This document shows, in pieces, positions 1 to 8,830 of a stretch of DNA of 64,000 bases (positions are counted from its first letter, which is position 1; the number at the start of each line of letters is the position of its first letter). Source of the DNA: JAPOXR01 sp963664715 (lineage in GTDB: Bacteria; Pseudomonadota; Alphaproteobacteria; Rhodobacterales; Rhodobacteraceae); contig CAXXUY010000012.1 in NCBI GenBank assembly GCA_963664715.2, positions 1-64,000 on the forward strand, read 5' to 3'. The notes below the pieces were generated by a model. That model was not told the DNA's origin. It was given only the letters and a program-made list of their open reading frames with translations, and searched no databases. The position numbers and the translations under genes are program-made.

Positions 1-210
1 ATGAAGCAGGTTGCAAAGGGCGTCAACGCGCTGCGGGGTCCCGACCGATCCATTCTGGTGATCACGCATTACCAGCGGTTGCTCAACTATGTCGATCCTG
101 ACGTCGTTCACATCATGGTCAACGGCAAGATCATACTTACCGGAGGTCCTGAGCTTGCCCTTGAAGTTGAAGAGAACGGATATTCCCACCTTACACAGGA
201 CGTCGCGTGA
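1..210 (+). CDS. sufC: Fe-S cluster assembly ATPase SufC, C-terminal part (5' end outside window)
   Basis: Only the last 69 codons are visible; the reading frame is open to the window edge, so the gene begins upstream. SufC is the ABC-type ATPase of the SufBCD scaffold that builds iron-sulfur clusters in the cytoplasm. The segment contains the H-loop region (VITHYQRLLNY) and the SufC-type tail with VHIMVNGKI and GG followed by alternating E/L residues. Its stop codon overlaps the sufD start (TGATG), indicating translational coupling. Walker motifs lie outside the window. Identification rests on the tail plus the sufD and sufS neighbours. Confidence 0.93.
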   Translation: MKQVAKGVNALRGPDRSILVITHYQRLLNYVDPDVVHIMVNGKIILTGGPELALEVEENGYSHLTQDVA

Positions 211-1520
211 TGGAGTGTGTTAGCGTGACCGAAGGACAGATACAAAATGGCGCCGAAGCCTCCGGCTCGGGCAAGCCTCGTCGGAATGCGGATTTGCCGG
301 TTGCAGACTGGCTCTCTGGTGCACGGGAACGTGCGGCAAAGCGAATCGAGAAATCAGGCCTGCCTAGCCGAAGGGATGAATACTGGAAGTACACGGATCC
401 TGGTGCCTTGACTGCCGGGGCCGGCAGGAGGGCCGGGTCCACGCCAATTTTAGTTCAGGAATTGCTTCGGGATGACGCTGCATGGGTTTCATTTGACAAT
501 GGAATTCTGACCGGGATAACGGCCGCGGCACCGGATGCTCCCGAATTGACGTCGTTCGCGTCCGCATCAATTGACAATGGACATTGGGCTTCCGAGTATT
601 ACGGTGCAATCGAAGCCAGCGCCCAACGTCCGACAGTGCGCGGGTTTGCGATTGACAACACGAGACGTGCCGGGGACGGCATATTTGTTCGCACCGTCCA
701 GGACACGGATCATTCTCTGCAACTTTCCTACAAGTCCACTCCGGGATCCTCGGCCGTCCTGCATCATGTTGTATGCCTTGAGCCAGGTTCCGAACTCAAT
801 CTGCTCGAAGTCGGATCGGTTGCCGAGTTGGCCAACGTCGTGATTGAAGTCGAAGTCAAGGACGGTGCCCGGCTCAACCTCATGCGAATCCAGGACCGGT
901 CGTGGGGACCGCGATCTGTCGACCAGGTTTTTGCAAGAGTTGGGCCAGGAGGAACGTTTAACCTCTTTACCCTGTCTGCACACCATGAATTCGTCAGGAA
1001 TGAGTGCTCCGTCGAATTGAAGGGAGAGGGTGGTACAGCGCGATTGTCCGGCGCGGTTGTCGGCGGCAGGGGTTCCCATCATGACGACACGGTTCTGATC
1101 AACCATAAGGCTGCAAATTGTGAGAGCCGCCAGGTATTCAAAAAGGTACTTTTCGACGATGCCGTGGGTGTCTTCCAGGGCAAGATTCACGTCACGGAAG
1201 GGGCCCAGAAGACCGACGGATACCAGATCAGCAAAGGAATGCTGCTGGGTACGAACAGCCAATTCCTTGCTAAGCCCGAACTGGAGATCTATGCAGACGA
1301 TGTCGTGTGTTCACATGGTTCAACTTCAGGAAGCGTCAACCCGGAAGATCTCTTCTATCTGAGAGCAAGGGGAATACAAAAGAACGAGGCTGTAAATCTG
1401 CTTGCCCAGGCATTTCTTTCGGAAACCCTCGAAGAGATCTCTGACACAGCATCGGTCAAGTTGCTGCAAGGACTGATTGCCAGCTATCTGGCCGAACAGA
1501 ACAATGCCGGTCGCCACTGA
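210..1520 (+). CDS. sufD: Fe-S cluster assembly protein SufD
   Basis: About 436 residues, normal for SufD, the partner of SufB and SufC in the cytoplasmic scaffold complex. The N-terminal helical region includes GLPSRRDEYWKYTDP, a typical SufD/SufB motif for the segment before the beta-helix. The C-terminal half holds the conserved stretch FQGKIHVTEGAQKTDGYQ and later SHGSTSGSVNPEDLFYLRARG, which is characteristic of the SufBD family. The ATG at 210 overlaps the sufC stop; a GTG three bases earlier is also possible. The end overlaps the next gene by 17 bases, so this is one operon with sufC and the following membrane proteins. Confidence 0.96.
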   Translation: MECVSVTEGQIQNGAEASGSGKPRRNADLPVADWLSGARERAAKRIEKSGLPSRRDEYWKYTDPGALTAGAGRRAGSTPILVQELLRDDAAWVSFDNGILTGITAAAPDAPELTSFASASIDNGHWASEYYGAIEASAQRPTVRGFAIDNTRRAGDGIFVRTVQDTDHSLQLSYKSTPGSSAVLHHVVCLEPGSELNLLEVGSVAELANVVIEVEVKDGARLNLMRIQDRSWGPRSVDQVFARVGPGGTFNLFTLSAHHEFVRNECSVELKGEGGTARLSGAVVGGRGSHHDDTVLINHKAANCESRQVFKKVLFDDAVGVFQGKIHVTEGAQKTDGYQISKGMLLGTNSQFLAKPELEIYADDVVCSHGSTSGSVNPEDLFYLRARGIQKNEAVNLLAQAFLSETLEEISDTASVKLLQGLIASYLAEQNNAGRH

Positions 1521-2016
1521 CGTCCTGCGCGCCTATATTGAACCGCGCCGGTCTGCACGACGCGTACTCTCGCAAGTCAACACCGAAGGAAAGGCCCTGG
1601 CACTGATGCTTGTTGGGTGCATTCTCCTGTTTTGCTCGCAGTTGCCCGATCTGGTCGTGTCCAGCAGAATTCAGGGCAACCAGTTGCCGCTGGCGGGCAT
1701 GGCAGCAGCCAGGCTCATTGGCACGCTCATTCTGGCTCCGCTCCTCTTCTATGCCATCGCCGGATTTTCAGGGCTGGTAATGCGCTCGGTCGGCTATTCG
1801 GTCGATTGGCGGCAGGCCCGTGTTTCCCTGTTCTGGGCCATTCTGGCAGTCTCTCCTGCAGCCCTCATTTCCGAGTTTGTCCGCGGATTGGTCGGAGATT
1901 CGGGCGTACTGCAATTCACCCCCTGGATAATCATGATCCTGTTCCTTGTTTTCTGGACATCCGGAATCATCGAGTCCGCAAGTATCGGCGCAATGAAGGC
2001 CGGCAACTCCCAATAG
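1504..2016 (+). CDS. YIP1-like small membrane protein
   Basis: About 170 residues. It has four or five hydrophobic stretches, for example LALMLVGCILLFC, LIGTLILAPLLFYAIAGF and WIIMILFLVFWTSGIIES, so it is an integral inner-membrane protein. The layout resembles the YIP1-domain proteins of alphaproteobacteria, whose function is not established. The ATG at 1504 lies inside the end of sufD, so it is translated from the suf transcript. A start 27 bases upstream is possible but lies deeper in sufD. I infer only that it is co-expressed with Fe-S assembly; no catalytic motif is visible. Confidence 0.75.
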   Translation: MPVATDVLRAYIEPRRSARRVLSQVNTEGKALALMLVGCILLFCSQLPDLVVSSRIQGNQLPLAGMAAARLIGTLILAPLLFYAIAGFSGLVMRSVGYSVDWRQARVSLFWAILAVSPAALISEFVRGLVGDSGVLQFTPWIIMILFLVFWTSGIIESASIGAMKAGNSQ

Positions 2017-2153
2017 GGCGTGCGAAACTCCGGTTTGGCTTGCTTTACGTGCGGGCGGCTGGCATTCGGCTTGGCAAGAACCCGGCCATACCGTGACCGG
2101 TTGTGCTTGTCGCAAGAAAGCTTCGGAACTAATTAGGCGTAAACCACCGTCAA

Positions 2154-2771
2154 ATGAATGCGGTCATGCTCAGCGAATTAGTCAGATTGGGGATCTCTTC
2201 TGTAGTGGCCCCTAAGAATGCGGCTGCCGAACTTCTCACCTTTGAGATGGGCCGTGCAGTGCGCTACCAATTCGCATTGCTGGTCGTAGTAGTGAGTGGT
2301 CTGGCGTCACAGATCATATTCGGCTTTGGCCAGGAGACTACAGACGAACAGGTGACCCGTCTGTGGTTTCAGACTCCCTTGGGAACCGCAGCGGTTGAAG
2401 CAGGAATGCTCACCGCCATTGTGCTTGCCACGGTCTTGGTCGGAAGGGCATTTGGTGGAACTGGAAGCATGGACGACGCTGTCTTGTTGATTGCCTGGCT
2501 TCAGTTGATTTCCCTGCTGGTGCAATCTGCCTTTGCAGTCTTCATGAGGGTCGGAGAAGTCCTGGACCTTTCAGGTGGCGCCTATTCCGGCAGCTTTGGC
2601 ATTACCCTTACTGTGGCGGTGTTGGGCTATTTGTTCTGGATGTTTGTCAGCTTTGTGACCGTCCTGCACTCATTTTCTTCCACGGTAAAGGTCCTCTTCG
2701 GAACTGTCTTGACCATTCTCTTTGTTGCAGTGGGAATTACCAGCCTTATAGCTACCCTCGTCGCACCGTGA
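2154..2771 (+). CDS. YIP1-like membrane protein (second copy)
   Basis: About 205 residues. A soluble N-terminal segment is followed by roughly five membrane segments (FALLVVVVSGLASQIIFGF, TAIVLATVLVGRAFGG, VLLIAWLQLISLLVQSAF, ITLTVAVLGYLFWMFVSFV, VLFGTVLTILFVAVGITSL). The shape and the G-rich segment with AWLQL resemble the YIP1 family. It sits 10 bases before sufS and shares its strand with the whole cluster. Together with the preceding gene it forms a membrane-protein pair between sufD and sufS. The second start codon at 2166 is a minor alternative. The function is unknown; no transporter signature was recognised. Confidence 0.75.
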   Translation: MNAVMLSELVRLGISSVVAPKNAAAELLTFEMGRAVRYQFALLVVVVSGLASQIIFGFGQETTDEQVTRLWFQTPLGTAAVEAGMLTAIVLATVLVGRAFGGTGSMDDAVLLIAWLQLISLLVQSAFAVFMRVGEVLDLSGGAYSGSFGITLTVAVLGYLFWMFVSFVTVLHSFSSTVKVLFGTVLTILFVAVGITSLIATLVAP

Positions 2772-2781
2772 GAGTGATGGC

Positions 2782-4002
2782 ATGTATCCAATTGATAAAA
2801 TCCGGTCCGACTTTCCGATATTGTCCAGGGAAGTGAATGGCGAGGAACTCGTATACCTTGACAATGCCGCTTCCGCACAAAAGCCCTCGAGGGTCATCGA
2901 AGCCGTAGACCAGGCATATCGCGAAGAATATGCAAATGTTCATCGAGGTCTGCACTTCCTGTCGAATCTTGCCACCGACAATTACGAAGCCGTTCGCAGC
3001 AAGATCCGATCCTTTGTAAATGCTGACTTCGAGGACGAGGTCATCTACACGACCGGGACAACCGAAGCGATCAATCTGGTAGCTTATTCATGGGCGATGA
3101 ACTGCTTCGAAAGCGGCGACGAGATCGTGTTGTCGACCATGGAGCACCACGCAAATATCGTCCCCTGGCATTTCCTGCGCGAGAGGGTCGGCATCAACCT
3201 GAAATGGGTCGACCCGGAACCGGATGGTTCACTCGACCCGGCAAGGGTCACGGGGGCGATCGGACCCAGGACCCGGCTTGTGGCCATTACGCACATGTCC
3301 AATGTTCTCGGAACAGTTGTTGACATCAAATCCGTCGTTGAAGGAGCATCGAAACATGGGGTGCCGGTGCTCGCAGATGGTTCGCAATCAGCTGCCCACG
3401 CAACAATCGACGTGCAGGAACTTGGCGTGGATTTCTTCGCAATCACCGGGCACAAGCTCTATGGCCCCTCAGCCTCCGGTGCATTGTTCGCAAGGCGGGA
3501 AAGACTGGCTGAAATGCGGCCCTTCAAGGGCGGTGGTGACATGATCAGAGAGGTCACTCAGGAGTCTGTTGCGTACGCAGAGTCACCTCACAAGTTTGAA
3601 GCAGGCACGCCAGCAATCGTGCAGATGATTGGGTTCGGAGAGGCACTGGATTACCTGACCCAACTCGGAATGGAAAACGTGGCCCGCCACGAAGCCGAGT
3701 TACGGGACTACGCAACACGACGCCTGGGTGAAAGGAACTGGATCAGGATTCAGGGGAATTCACCAAACAAGGGTGCGATATTCTCATTCACCTTGGATGG
3801 ACCGGCCCATCCGCATGACCTGTCGACCGTGCTGGACGGAAAGGGAATTGCCGTCAGGGCAGGCCATCACTGCGCACAGCCCTTGATGAGTTTCCTGGGA
3901 ACGACTGCCACCTGCCGGGCGTCGTTCGGGCTCTACAATACAAAGGATGAGGTCGACAAACTTGTCGAGGGCCTGGAACTGTGCCGGGACCTGTTCAGTT
4001 GA
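2782..4002 (+). CDS. sufS: Cysteine desulfurase SufS
   Basis: A PLP enzyme that removes sulfur from L-cysteine and hands it, as a persulfide, to the SufBCD scaffold. The 406-residue length is normal. The PLP lysine is K225 in ITGHKLYGPS. The catalytic cysteine is C378 in TATCRASFGLYN, on the group II (SufS-type) extended loop. The cofactor-binding stretch VLADGSQSAAH precedes the lysine. It is the last gene of the visible suf run and is followed by a tRNA rather than sufT or sufA, so those genes must lie elsewhere if present. The ATG at 2782 is 10 bases after the previous gene. Confidence 0.97.
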   Translation: MYPIDKIRSDFPILSREVNGEELVYLDNAASAQKPSRVIEAVDQAYREEYANVHRGLHFLSNLATDNYEAVRSKIRSFVNADFEDEVIYTTGTTEAINLVAYSWAMNCFESGDEIVLSTMEHHANIVPWHFLRERVGINLKWVDPEPDGSLDPARVTGAIGPRTRLVAITHMSNVLGTVVDIKSVVEGASKHGVPVLADGSQSAAHATIDVQELGVDFFAITGHKLYGPSASGALFARRERLAEMRPFKGGGDMIREVTQESVAYAESPHKFEAGTPAIVQMIGFGEALDYLTQLGMENVARHEAELRDYATRRLGERNWIRIQGNSPNKGAIFSFTLDGPAHPHDLSTVLDGKGIAVRAGHHCAQPLMSFLGTTATCRASFGLYNTKDEVDKLVEGLELCRDLFS

Positions 4003-4008
4003 CATGAT

Positions 4009-4036
4009 TTGCGGAATTCCCGGAATCCGCTATAGA
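4009..4036 (+). promoter_or_regulatory. Probable tRNA-Arg promoter
   Basis: TTGCGG at 4009-4014 and TATAGA at 4031-4036 are separated by 16 bases and lie just ahead of the tRNA, which starts 10 bases after the -10. The -10 is good and the -35 only moderate. Position and spacing fit a sigma-70 promoter giving a very short 5' leader. Confidence 0.5.
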
Positions 4037-4046
4037 GATGACTATC

Positions 4047-4123
4047 GCACCCGTAGCTCAGCAGGATAGAGCGTTGCCCTCCGAAGGCAAAGGCCAGAGG
4101 TTCGAATCCTCTCGGGTGCGCCA
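4047..4123 (+). tRNA. tRNA-Arg (anticodon CCG)
   Basis: Full cloverleaf: acceptor GCACCCG pairs with CGGGTGC, the D arm is in AGCTCAGCAGGATAGAGC, the anticodon stem TTGCC/GGCAA encloses CTCCGAA (anticodon CCG), and the T arm has GGTTCGAATCC. Discriminator G and an encoded CCA end follow. It reads CGG arginine codons. Confidence 0.97.
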
Positions 4124-4224
4124 GTTCAACTCACCTTCCGGCGCCGACTTGACAGATCTCGGTACCCAGCCAGTGCGGTGGAACGGCCACCGAAGGCCAT
4201 CATTTGCGCTGCAACCATTCCCCG

Positions 4225-5298
4225 ATGACTGAGTATCTGGAGGAAGTTGAGGAACTGCTCGACCAGGTTCCCGAACCGGTATTTGTCGTTGAAGACGGCG
4301 GCAGCGTCCTGGTGGCAAATTCGGCCGCATCGGAGTGGTATGGCATGGAGATGACCGGTCAGCCCCTCTATGCGGTCTTTCGACAGCCGGAAGTCCTGGA
4401 GTGCATCGGCGACGCCAGGCGTCTTCAATCGGAATCGAAGACGCGCGTGACAACAGTCAAGGATGGCCAATCCACGGAGATCGAACTCACTGCCGGTCCG
4501 GTCGCCGCTTCCAGACTGGGAATAGAAGGCATCGTTATCTCGTTGAGAGATATGAGCGTATTTGAACACCTCGATCGTCGTCGCAGTGAGTTTGTTGCCA
4601 ATGTAAGCCATGAATTGCGTTCGCCGCTGACGACATTTTCCGGAATTCTGGAGATCCTGAAGGCAGAGGCATGGGATGACGACGAGACCAGAACGAAGTT
4701 CCTACGCATCATGGGAGCAGAGACCAGAAGGATGACCTGCCTCGTCAATGACCTCCTGTCACTCTCCAAGGTTGAGACAGAGGAACTCGTCCGCCCGACC
4801 ATCCCGGTCGACATCGTTGAAACGGTCGAGGAAGCGGTGCAGTCCGCAATGCCTCTTGCACGGTCCAGGGGCACGGAGTTGCTGCTGGATACATCGCACC
4901 GGAGAATTCTTGCGCTTGGTGACCGGTTGCAACTCGCACAGGTGGTTCACAATTTGATCGAGAACGCACTGAAATACGGCCGGGTCAACTCGGAAGCCAT
5001 AGTGGCTTGCGACCTCCTGGATTCTGCACCTGGATTCACGGGCAGGGTTGTCAATATCACGGTCAAGGACCGGGGAGATGGCATCGAGGCCTATCATATC
5101 CCCAGACTGACCGAGCGGTTCTACCGGGTTGACAAACATCGTTCACGGGATGTCGAGGGATCGGGACTTGGTCTGGCCATAGTCAAACATATCGTGAATC
5201 GTCACAGAGGCAGCATCAAGATTACCAGCCAACTCGGGCACGGCAGCCAGTTCTCAGTTCTGTTGCCGGCCTACGAAGAGGATTCTGAAGCGGAGTGA
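4225..5298 (+). CDS. phoR: Phosphate regulon sensor kinase PhoR, without membrane segments
   Basis: About 357 residues: an N-terminal PAS-like domain (near residues 10-110), then HisKA with the phospho-acceptor H129 in FVANVSHELRSPLT, then the ATPase domain with N box (HNLIENALKYG), DRGDGI and GSGLGLAIVKHI. The HisKA and ATPase sequences and the location ahead of pstB-phoU-phoB support PhoR. Most PhoR proteins carry one or two N-terminal membrane helices; here the protein starts directly with the PAS region and no hydrophobic segment is seen, so it is probably cytoplasmic. The ATG at 4225 is preferred over the TTG at 4204. Confidence 0.88.
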   Translation: MTEYLEEVEELLDQVPEPVFVVEDGGSVLVANSAASEWYGMEMTGQPLYAVFRQPEVLECIGDARRLQSESKTRVTTVKDGQSTEIELTAGPVAASRLGIEGIVISLRDMSVFEHLDRRRSEFVANVSHELRSPLTTFSGILEILKAEAWDDDETRTKFLRIMGAETRRMTCLVNDLLSLSKVETEELVRPTIPVDIVETVEEAVQSAMPLARSRGTELLLDTSHRRILALGDRLQLAQVVHNLIENALKYGRVNSEAIVACDLLDSAPGFTGRVVNITVKDRGDGIEAYHIPRLTERFYRVDKHRSRDVEGSGLGLAIVKHIVNRHRGSIKITSQLGHGSQFSVLLPAYEEDSEAE

Positions 5299-5327
5299 TC
5301 GCCCGGCGCAGCAAAGACAACGGTGAA

Positions 5328-5357
5328 TCGTTACATTTCTGTCACAATTTCTTCATC
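5328..5357 (+). promoter_or_regulatory. Pho box (PhoB binding site) ahead of pstB
   Basis: Three related 8-mers at exact 11-base spacing: TCGTTACA (5328), CTGTCACA (5339) and TCTTCATC (5350). The middle one closely matches the CTGTCAT-type PhoB half-site and the spacing is that of a Pho box. TCTATA at 5365-5370 may be the -10. This suggests phosphate-starvation control of pstB-phoU-phoB. Confidence 0.65.
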
Positions 5358-5404
5358 ATCCTGGTCTATAGGACAGTGAATTCGCAGACTTGTCACCCTG
5401 ATCC

Positions 5405-6232
5405 ATGGACGCACAATTTTCCAGAGGCAACCTCGTGCTTGATGCTTCTTCCGTTTCTGGAGACTCAAGGGGGCCTGGCGTCAAGATTCAGTCCAAGTCC
5501 CTGAAGGTGTTCTATTCGGACAAGCAGGCACTTCACTCCGTTTCACTGGAGATCATCGAACAGGCGGTCACAGCGCTGATCGGTCCGTCCGGATGCGGCA
5601 AGTCTACCTTTCTCCGGTGCCTGAACCGCATGAATGACACGATCGAACATTGTCGCGTCGAAGGGAAAGTGTTTCTGGATGGCACAGATATTTTTCACCG
5701 GTCGGTCGACCCGGTCCAGTTGCGGGCTCGGGTCGGAATGGTCTTCCAGAAGCCAAACCCGTTTCCGAAATCCATATTCGACAACGTTGCTTACGGGCCG
5801 CGAATTCATGGGCTTGCCTCGAACAGGTCAGAACTGAATGACATCGTCGAGAACTCCCTGAGGAATTCGGCAGTATGGGATGAAGTCAAGGACAGGCTTT
5901 CGGAACCGGGAACAGGGCTGTCAGGTGGACAACAACAGCGGCTTTGCATTGCCAGGGCGATAGCAACCCAGCCGGAGGTGCTGCTAATGGACGAGCCATG
6001 TTCAGCTCTGGACCCGATTGCCACTTCCCAGATCGAGGAGTTGATCGGCCAGCTTTGCAATGCCTTTACGGTTGTGATCGTTACTCACTCCATGCAACAG
6101 GCAGCGAGGGTTAGCCAACGAACCGCATTTTTTCACATGGGCAACCTCGTGGAATTCGGCGATACCGACGAGATCTTCACCAATCCCCAGGACCCGCGCA
6201 CAGAGAGCTACATTACCGGAAGAATAGGCTAG
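5405..6232 (+). CDS. pstB: Phosphate ABC transporter ATP-binding protein PstB
   Basis: ATPase of the high-affinity phosphate importer PstSCAB, bound to the inner face of the membrane; it also takes part in phosphate signalling with PhoU and PhoR. At 275 residues it has Walker A GPSGCGKS (60-67) followed by TFLRCLNRMND, a PstB hallmark, Q-loop MVFQKPNPFP, signature LSGGQQQRL, Walker B VLLMDEPCSALDP and the H-loop VTHSMQQAARVS. There is an extra N-terminal stretch of about 28 residues before the ABC fold. The genes for PstS, PstC and PstA, usually in the same operon, are not here. A Pho box precedes the gene. Confidence 0.96.
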   Translation: MDAQFSRGNLVLDASSVSGDSRGPGVKIQSKSLKVFYSDKQALHSVSLEIIEQAVTALIGPSGCGKSTFLRCLNRMNDTIEHCRVEGKVFLDGTDIFHRSVDPVQLRARVGMVFQKPNPFPKSIFDNVAYGPRIHGLASNRSELNDIVENSLRNSAVWDEVKDRLSEPGTGLSGGQQQRLCIARAIATQPEVLLMDEPCSALDPIATSQIEELIGQLCNAFTVVIVTHSMQQAARVSQRTAFFHMGNLVEFGDTDEIFTNPQDPRTESYITGRIG

Positions 6233-6244
6233 GGTGGTTGGCAG

Positions 6245-6973
6245 GTGGAAGAAGCACGGCACATAAACACGGGGTTCGACGGAGACCTGAACGAGATTCT
6301 TGCCCTGCTCATGACAATGGGTGGGCTTGTCGAGCAATCGATCCACCAATCGGCCACTGCGCTGGACAAGCGGAATGCGGCACTTGCAGAACAGGCGATC
6401 AGGAATGACCAGCAGATTGACGACCTGATGGAGGAGGTCAACACGTCCGCCGTAAGCCTCATCGCGCGCCGCCAGCCCCAGGCCACGGATCTGCGCATGG
6501 TCGTGTCTGCAATCCGCATTGCCCAGTACCTGGAAAGAGCAGGGGACTACGCCAAGAACATTGCCAAACGGACATTTGCCATATCACTGATGTCAACCAA
6601 TGCGTCCGCGACGGGCTCAGTCAAGGGCCTGGCGGCAGCCGTGCAAACTCTCATGAAGGACTCACTTGATGCCTATGTTCACGCGGACTCCGACAAGGCC
6701 TTGAGCGTCATCCGCCGGGACGTCGAAATCGACCAGATGTACAGTTCACTCTATCAGGAATTTCTTTCACACATGATGGATAACCCGAAGGACATTACGT
6801 CCTCGATGCACCTTGTCTTTGTCGCCAAGAACTTTGAGAGAATTGGAGATTATGCAACAGCAGTAGGTGAGCAAGCCGTCTACCGAGCGACCGGATCACT
6901 ACCTTCGGACGAACGGCAAAAAGAGGATTGGACACCCTATGCTCAACAGTCAACTGACGATAGCTGGGGTTGA
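6245..6973 (+). CDS. phoU: Phosphate signalling regulator PhoU
   Basis: About 242 residues, all-helical, made of two PhoU repeats of three helices. The family motifs appear as LERAGDYAKNIAKR in the first repeat and KNFERIGDYATAVGEQ in the second, which are the metal-binding E/RxxD sites. PhoU is a cytoplasmic negative modulator linking the Pst transporter to PhoR. It starts with GTG 12 bases after pstB and ends six bases before phoB, so pstB-phoU-phoB are one transcription unit. The C-terminal tail is polar and variable. Confidence 0.95.
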   Translation: MEEARHINTGFDGDLNEILALLMTMGGLVEQSIHQSATALDKRNAALAEQAIRNDQQIDDLMEEVNTSAVSLIARRQPQATDLRMVVSAIRIAQYLERAGDYAKNIAKRTFAISLMSTNASATGSVKGLAAAVQTLMKDSLDAYVHADSDKALSVIRRDVEIDQMYSSLYQEFLSHMMDNPKDITSSMHLVFVAKNFERIGDYATAVGEQAVYRATGSLPSDERQKEDWTPYAQQSTDDSWG

Positions 6974-6979
6974 CCTGAC

Positions 6980-7663
6980 GTGGGCGAGCCTCTCGTACTG
7001 ATCGTGGAGGATGATCCCTCCCAGTTGGAAGTCTTGAGCCACGGCATTCAGATGTCGGGGTATCGGGTCATATCCGTTTCAGATGGAAAGGCAGCCGTCA
7101 CAGCGTTTGATGAACAGGAGCCTGACATTGTCCTGCTCGACTGGATGCTCCCGGCTCAGAGCGGGATCGAAGTCTGCAGGGCAATCAAGGCGAGGCAAAA
7201 GGGGCCAAGGGTACCGGTAATCATCATTTCCGCCCGAATTGAAGAAGATGATCTCATCAAGGGCCTGGATACGGGTGCCGACGACTATGTGTGCAAGCCG
7301 TATTCGATAGCCGAACTGCTTGCGAGAATAAAAGCTCAATTGCGGCGGTCGAGTCCCGCGCTTGTTGCGGATACCCTGCGATACCAGGACATCGTCATGA
7401 AGACTGAACAGCACAGGGTCTACCGGGCTGGCGTGCCGATCAAGCTGGCACCAACAGAGTACAAGATACTCTCCACCATGTTGCGTGCCCCCGGCAGAGT
7501 ATGGTCACGTGAACAACTGCTTGACGCGGCTTGGGGAAGGAACATCTATGTCGAAGACCGCACTGTCGATGTCCATATCGGAAGGCTCAGAAAGGCGCTC
7601 ATGCGGTCTGGTGGTAACGATCCCATCAGGACAGTCAGGGGAACCGGTTATTCCCTCGGCTGA
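6980..7663 (+). CDS. phoB: Phosphate regulon response regulator PhoB
   Basis: At 227 residues this is an OmpR/PhoB-class regulator. The receiver domain has the acidic pair in VEDDPSQ, phospho-acceptor D54 in VLLDWMLPAQSG and the conserved K in DDYVCKPYS. The winged-helix DNA-binding domain has RVWSREQLLDAAWG and VDVHIGRLRKAL, ending in IRTVRGTGYSLG. When phosphorylated by PhoR it binds Pho boxes, such as the one ahead of pstB, to raise expression. The GTG start at 6980 lies six bases after phoU. Confidence 0.94.
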   Translation: MGEPLVLIVEDDPSQLEVLSHGIQMSGYRVISVSDGKAAVTAFDEQEPDIVLLDWMLPAQSGIEVCRAIKARQKGPRVPVIIISARIEEDDLIKGLDTGADDYVCKPYSIAELLARIKAQLRRSSPALVADTLRYQDIVMKTEQHRVYRAGVPIKLAPTEYKILSTMLRAPGRVWSREQLLDAAWGRNIYVEDRTVDVHIGRLRKALMRSGGNDPIRTVRGTGYSLG

Positions 7664-7782
7664 CCTGAATTCGTCGACACGCGCACCACAATGGAGGCAT
7701 CTTGCATCCCGGGATTGGCTGAGCCAGGGCAAGCAGGCGTTGCGATTGCACCTTGAAGGCCAGTTGATAGCTCCGGTTCGGG

Positions 7783-8826
7783 TTGATTAATGTCTCCGGC
7801 TTGTGCAACTTTGTGCCGTCAACAAGGCAGGAAACGGAATTGGACGCGGTATTTTCCAGACGACGCATCTTGGAGCCCGTTGAGCTGCGCGAGTTATGCA
7901 AAAAATCGGATGTTGCCGGTTGGCTGCAATTGGGCAGCCATTTCGCGGCCATTTCAATCGCGGGGTGGCTTCACTTTCTTGCGCTCGGAAGCTGGTGGGT
8001 CATTGCGACCGGACTCTCACTCGGAATCCTGATCAATTTTCTCTATGCCGCGCAGCACGAGCTGTCCCATTCCACGGTATTCAGAACGCGCTGGCTCAAT
8101 GAACATTTTGGCCGGATCATCGGCTTTATCCAGATCTTTCCAAGAGACTTTGACCAGATCATGCACTTTGCCCACCACCAGTGGACACAGGACTGGGAGA
8201 GGGACGGAGAACTCGTTCGGGAGCCGTACACCCTGTCGACCTATCTCCTGTGGCTGTCTGGCATAACCTATTGGCAGAACAGGGTAGTTGGATTGGTACG
8301 ACGAGCATTCGGTATCATTCTGGAACCGTATATCAGGAAGGAGGAAGAGGCCAAGGTCATTCGGGAGTCCCGGCTTCACCTGGCAGGTTACTTTCTGGTC
8401 CTGATCGTTTCAGCATACTTCCAATCAGCTGCTGTGCTGGTGTTCTGGATCGTTCCCATGGTTGTCACCAAGCCTGTGCACCAGTTGCAGAACACAATCG
8501 AGCATCTCGGGTTAAGCCATGAAAACGACATTTTCGAGAATACACGTTCAACCCGTACGAACGCGTTCATGAGGTGGCTGTGCTGGCAGATGCCATACCA
8601 TACCGCCCATCATACATTTCCTGCAGTACCGTTCTGGAAACTGAAACAGCTGAATTCCAAGATTGAGAGCACCGTTGGTAAAGTGCACCGCATGGGGTGG
8701 ATTGAGTTCCAGATTGCCGTGATCAGGAAACTGGCGGTAAAGGACGAAGGCGGCTATCCGATTAATGAAGTATGGGTTGTTCCTAGGTCGGGCGGGCGTA
8801 GGGCAAGAATACCGGCTGAAGGGTAG
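7783..8826 (+). CDS. Membrane fatty acid desaturase family protein
   Basis: About 347 residues with three histidine clusters of the membrane di-iron desaturase/hydroxylase superfamily: HELSH (92-96), HFAHH (128-132) and HTAHH (273-277), plus an extra HLGLSH at 241-246. Hydrophobic pairs lie at about 53-90 and 200-228, so the active site faces the cytoplasm. The substrate (acyl chain, carotenoid or other lipid) cannot be told from the sequence. The frame opens with TTG at 7783; a later start such as the TTG near codon 20 is possible. It ends five bases before the isomerase-like gene, so the two are likely co-translated. Confidence 0.85.
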   Translation: MINVSGLCNFVPSTRQETELDAVFSRRRILEPVELRELCKKSDVAGWLQLGSHFAAISIAGWLHFLALGSWWVIATGLSLGILINFLYAAQHELSHSTVFRTRWLNEHFGRIIGFIQIFPRDFDQIMHFAHHQWTQDWERDGELVREPYTLSTYLLWLSGITYWQNRVVGLVRRAFGIILEPYIRKEEEAKVIRESRLHLAGYFLVLIVSAYFQSAAVLVFWIVPMVVTKPVHQLQNTIEHLGLSHENDIFENTRSTRTNAFMRWLCWQMPYHTAHHTFPAVPFWKLKQLNSKIESTVGKVHRMGWIEFQIAVIRKLAVKDEGGYPINEVWVVPRSGGRRARIPAEG

Positions 8827-8830
8827 GCGA

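Noticed and set aside
567..1262. A 231-codon minus-strand open frame opposite sufD
   Set aside because: sufD matches its family across the region; the opposite frame is a by-product of codon usage.
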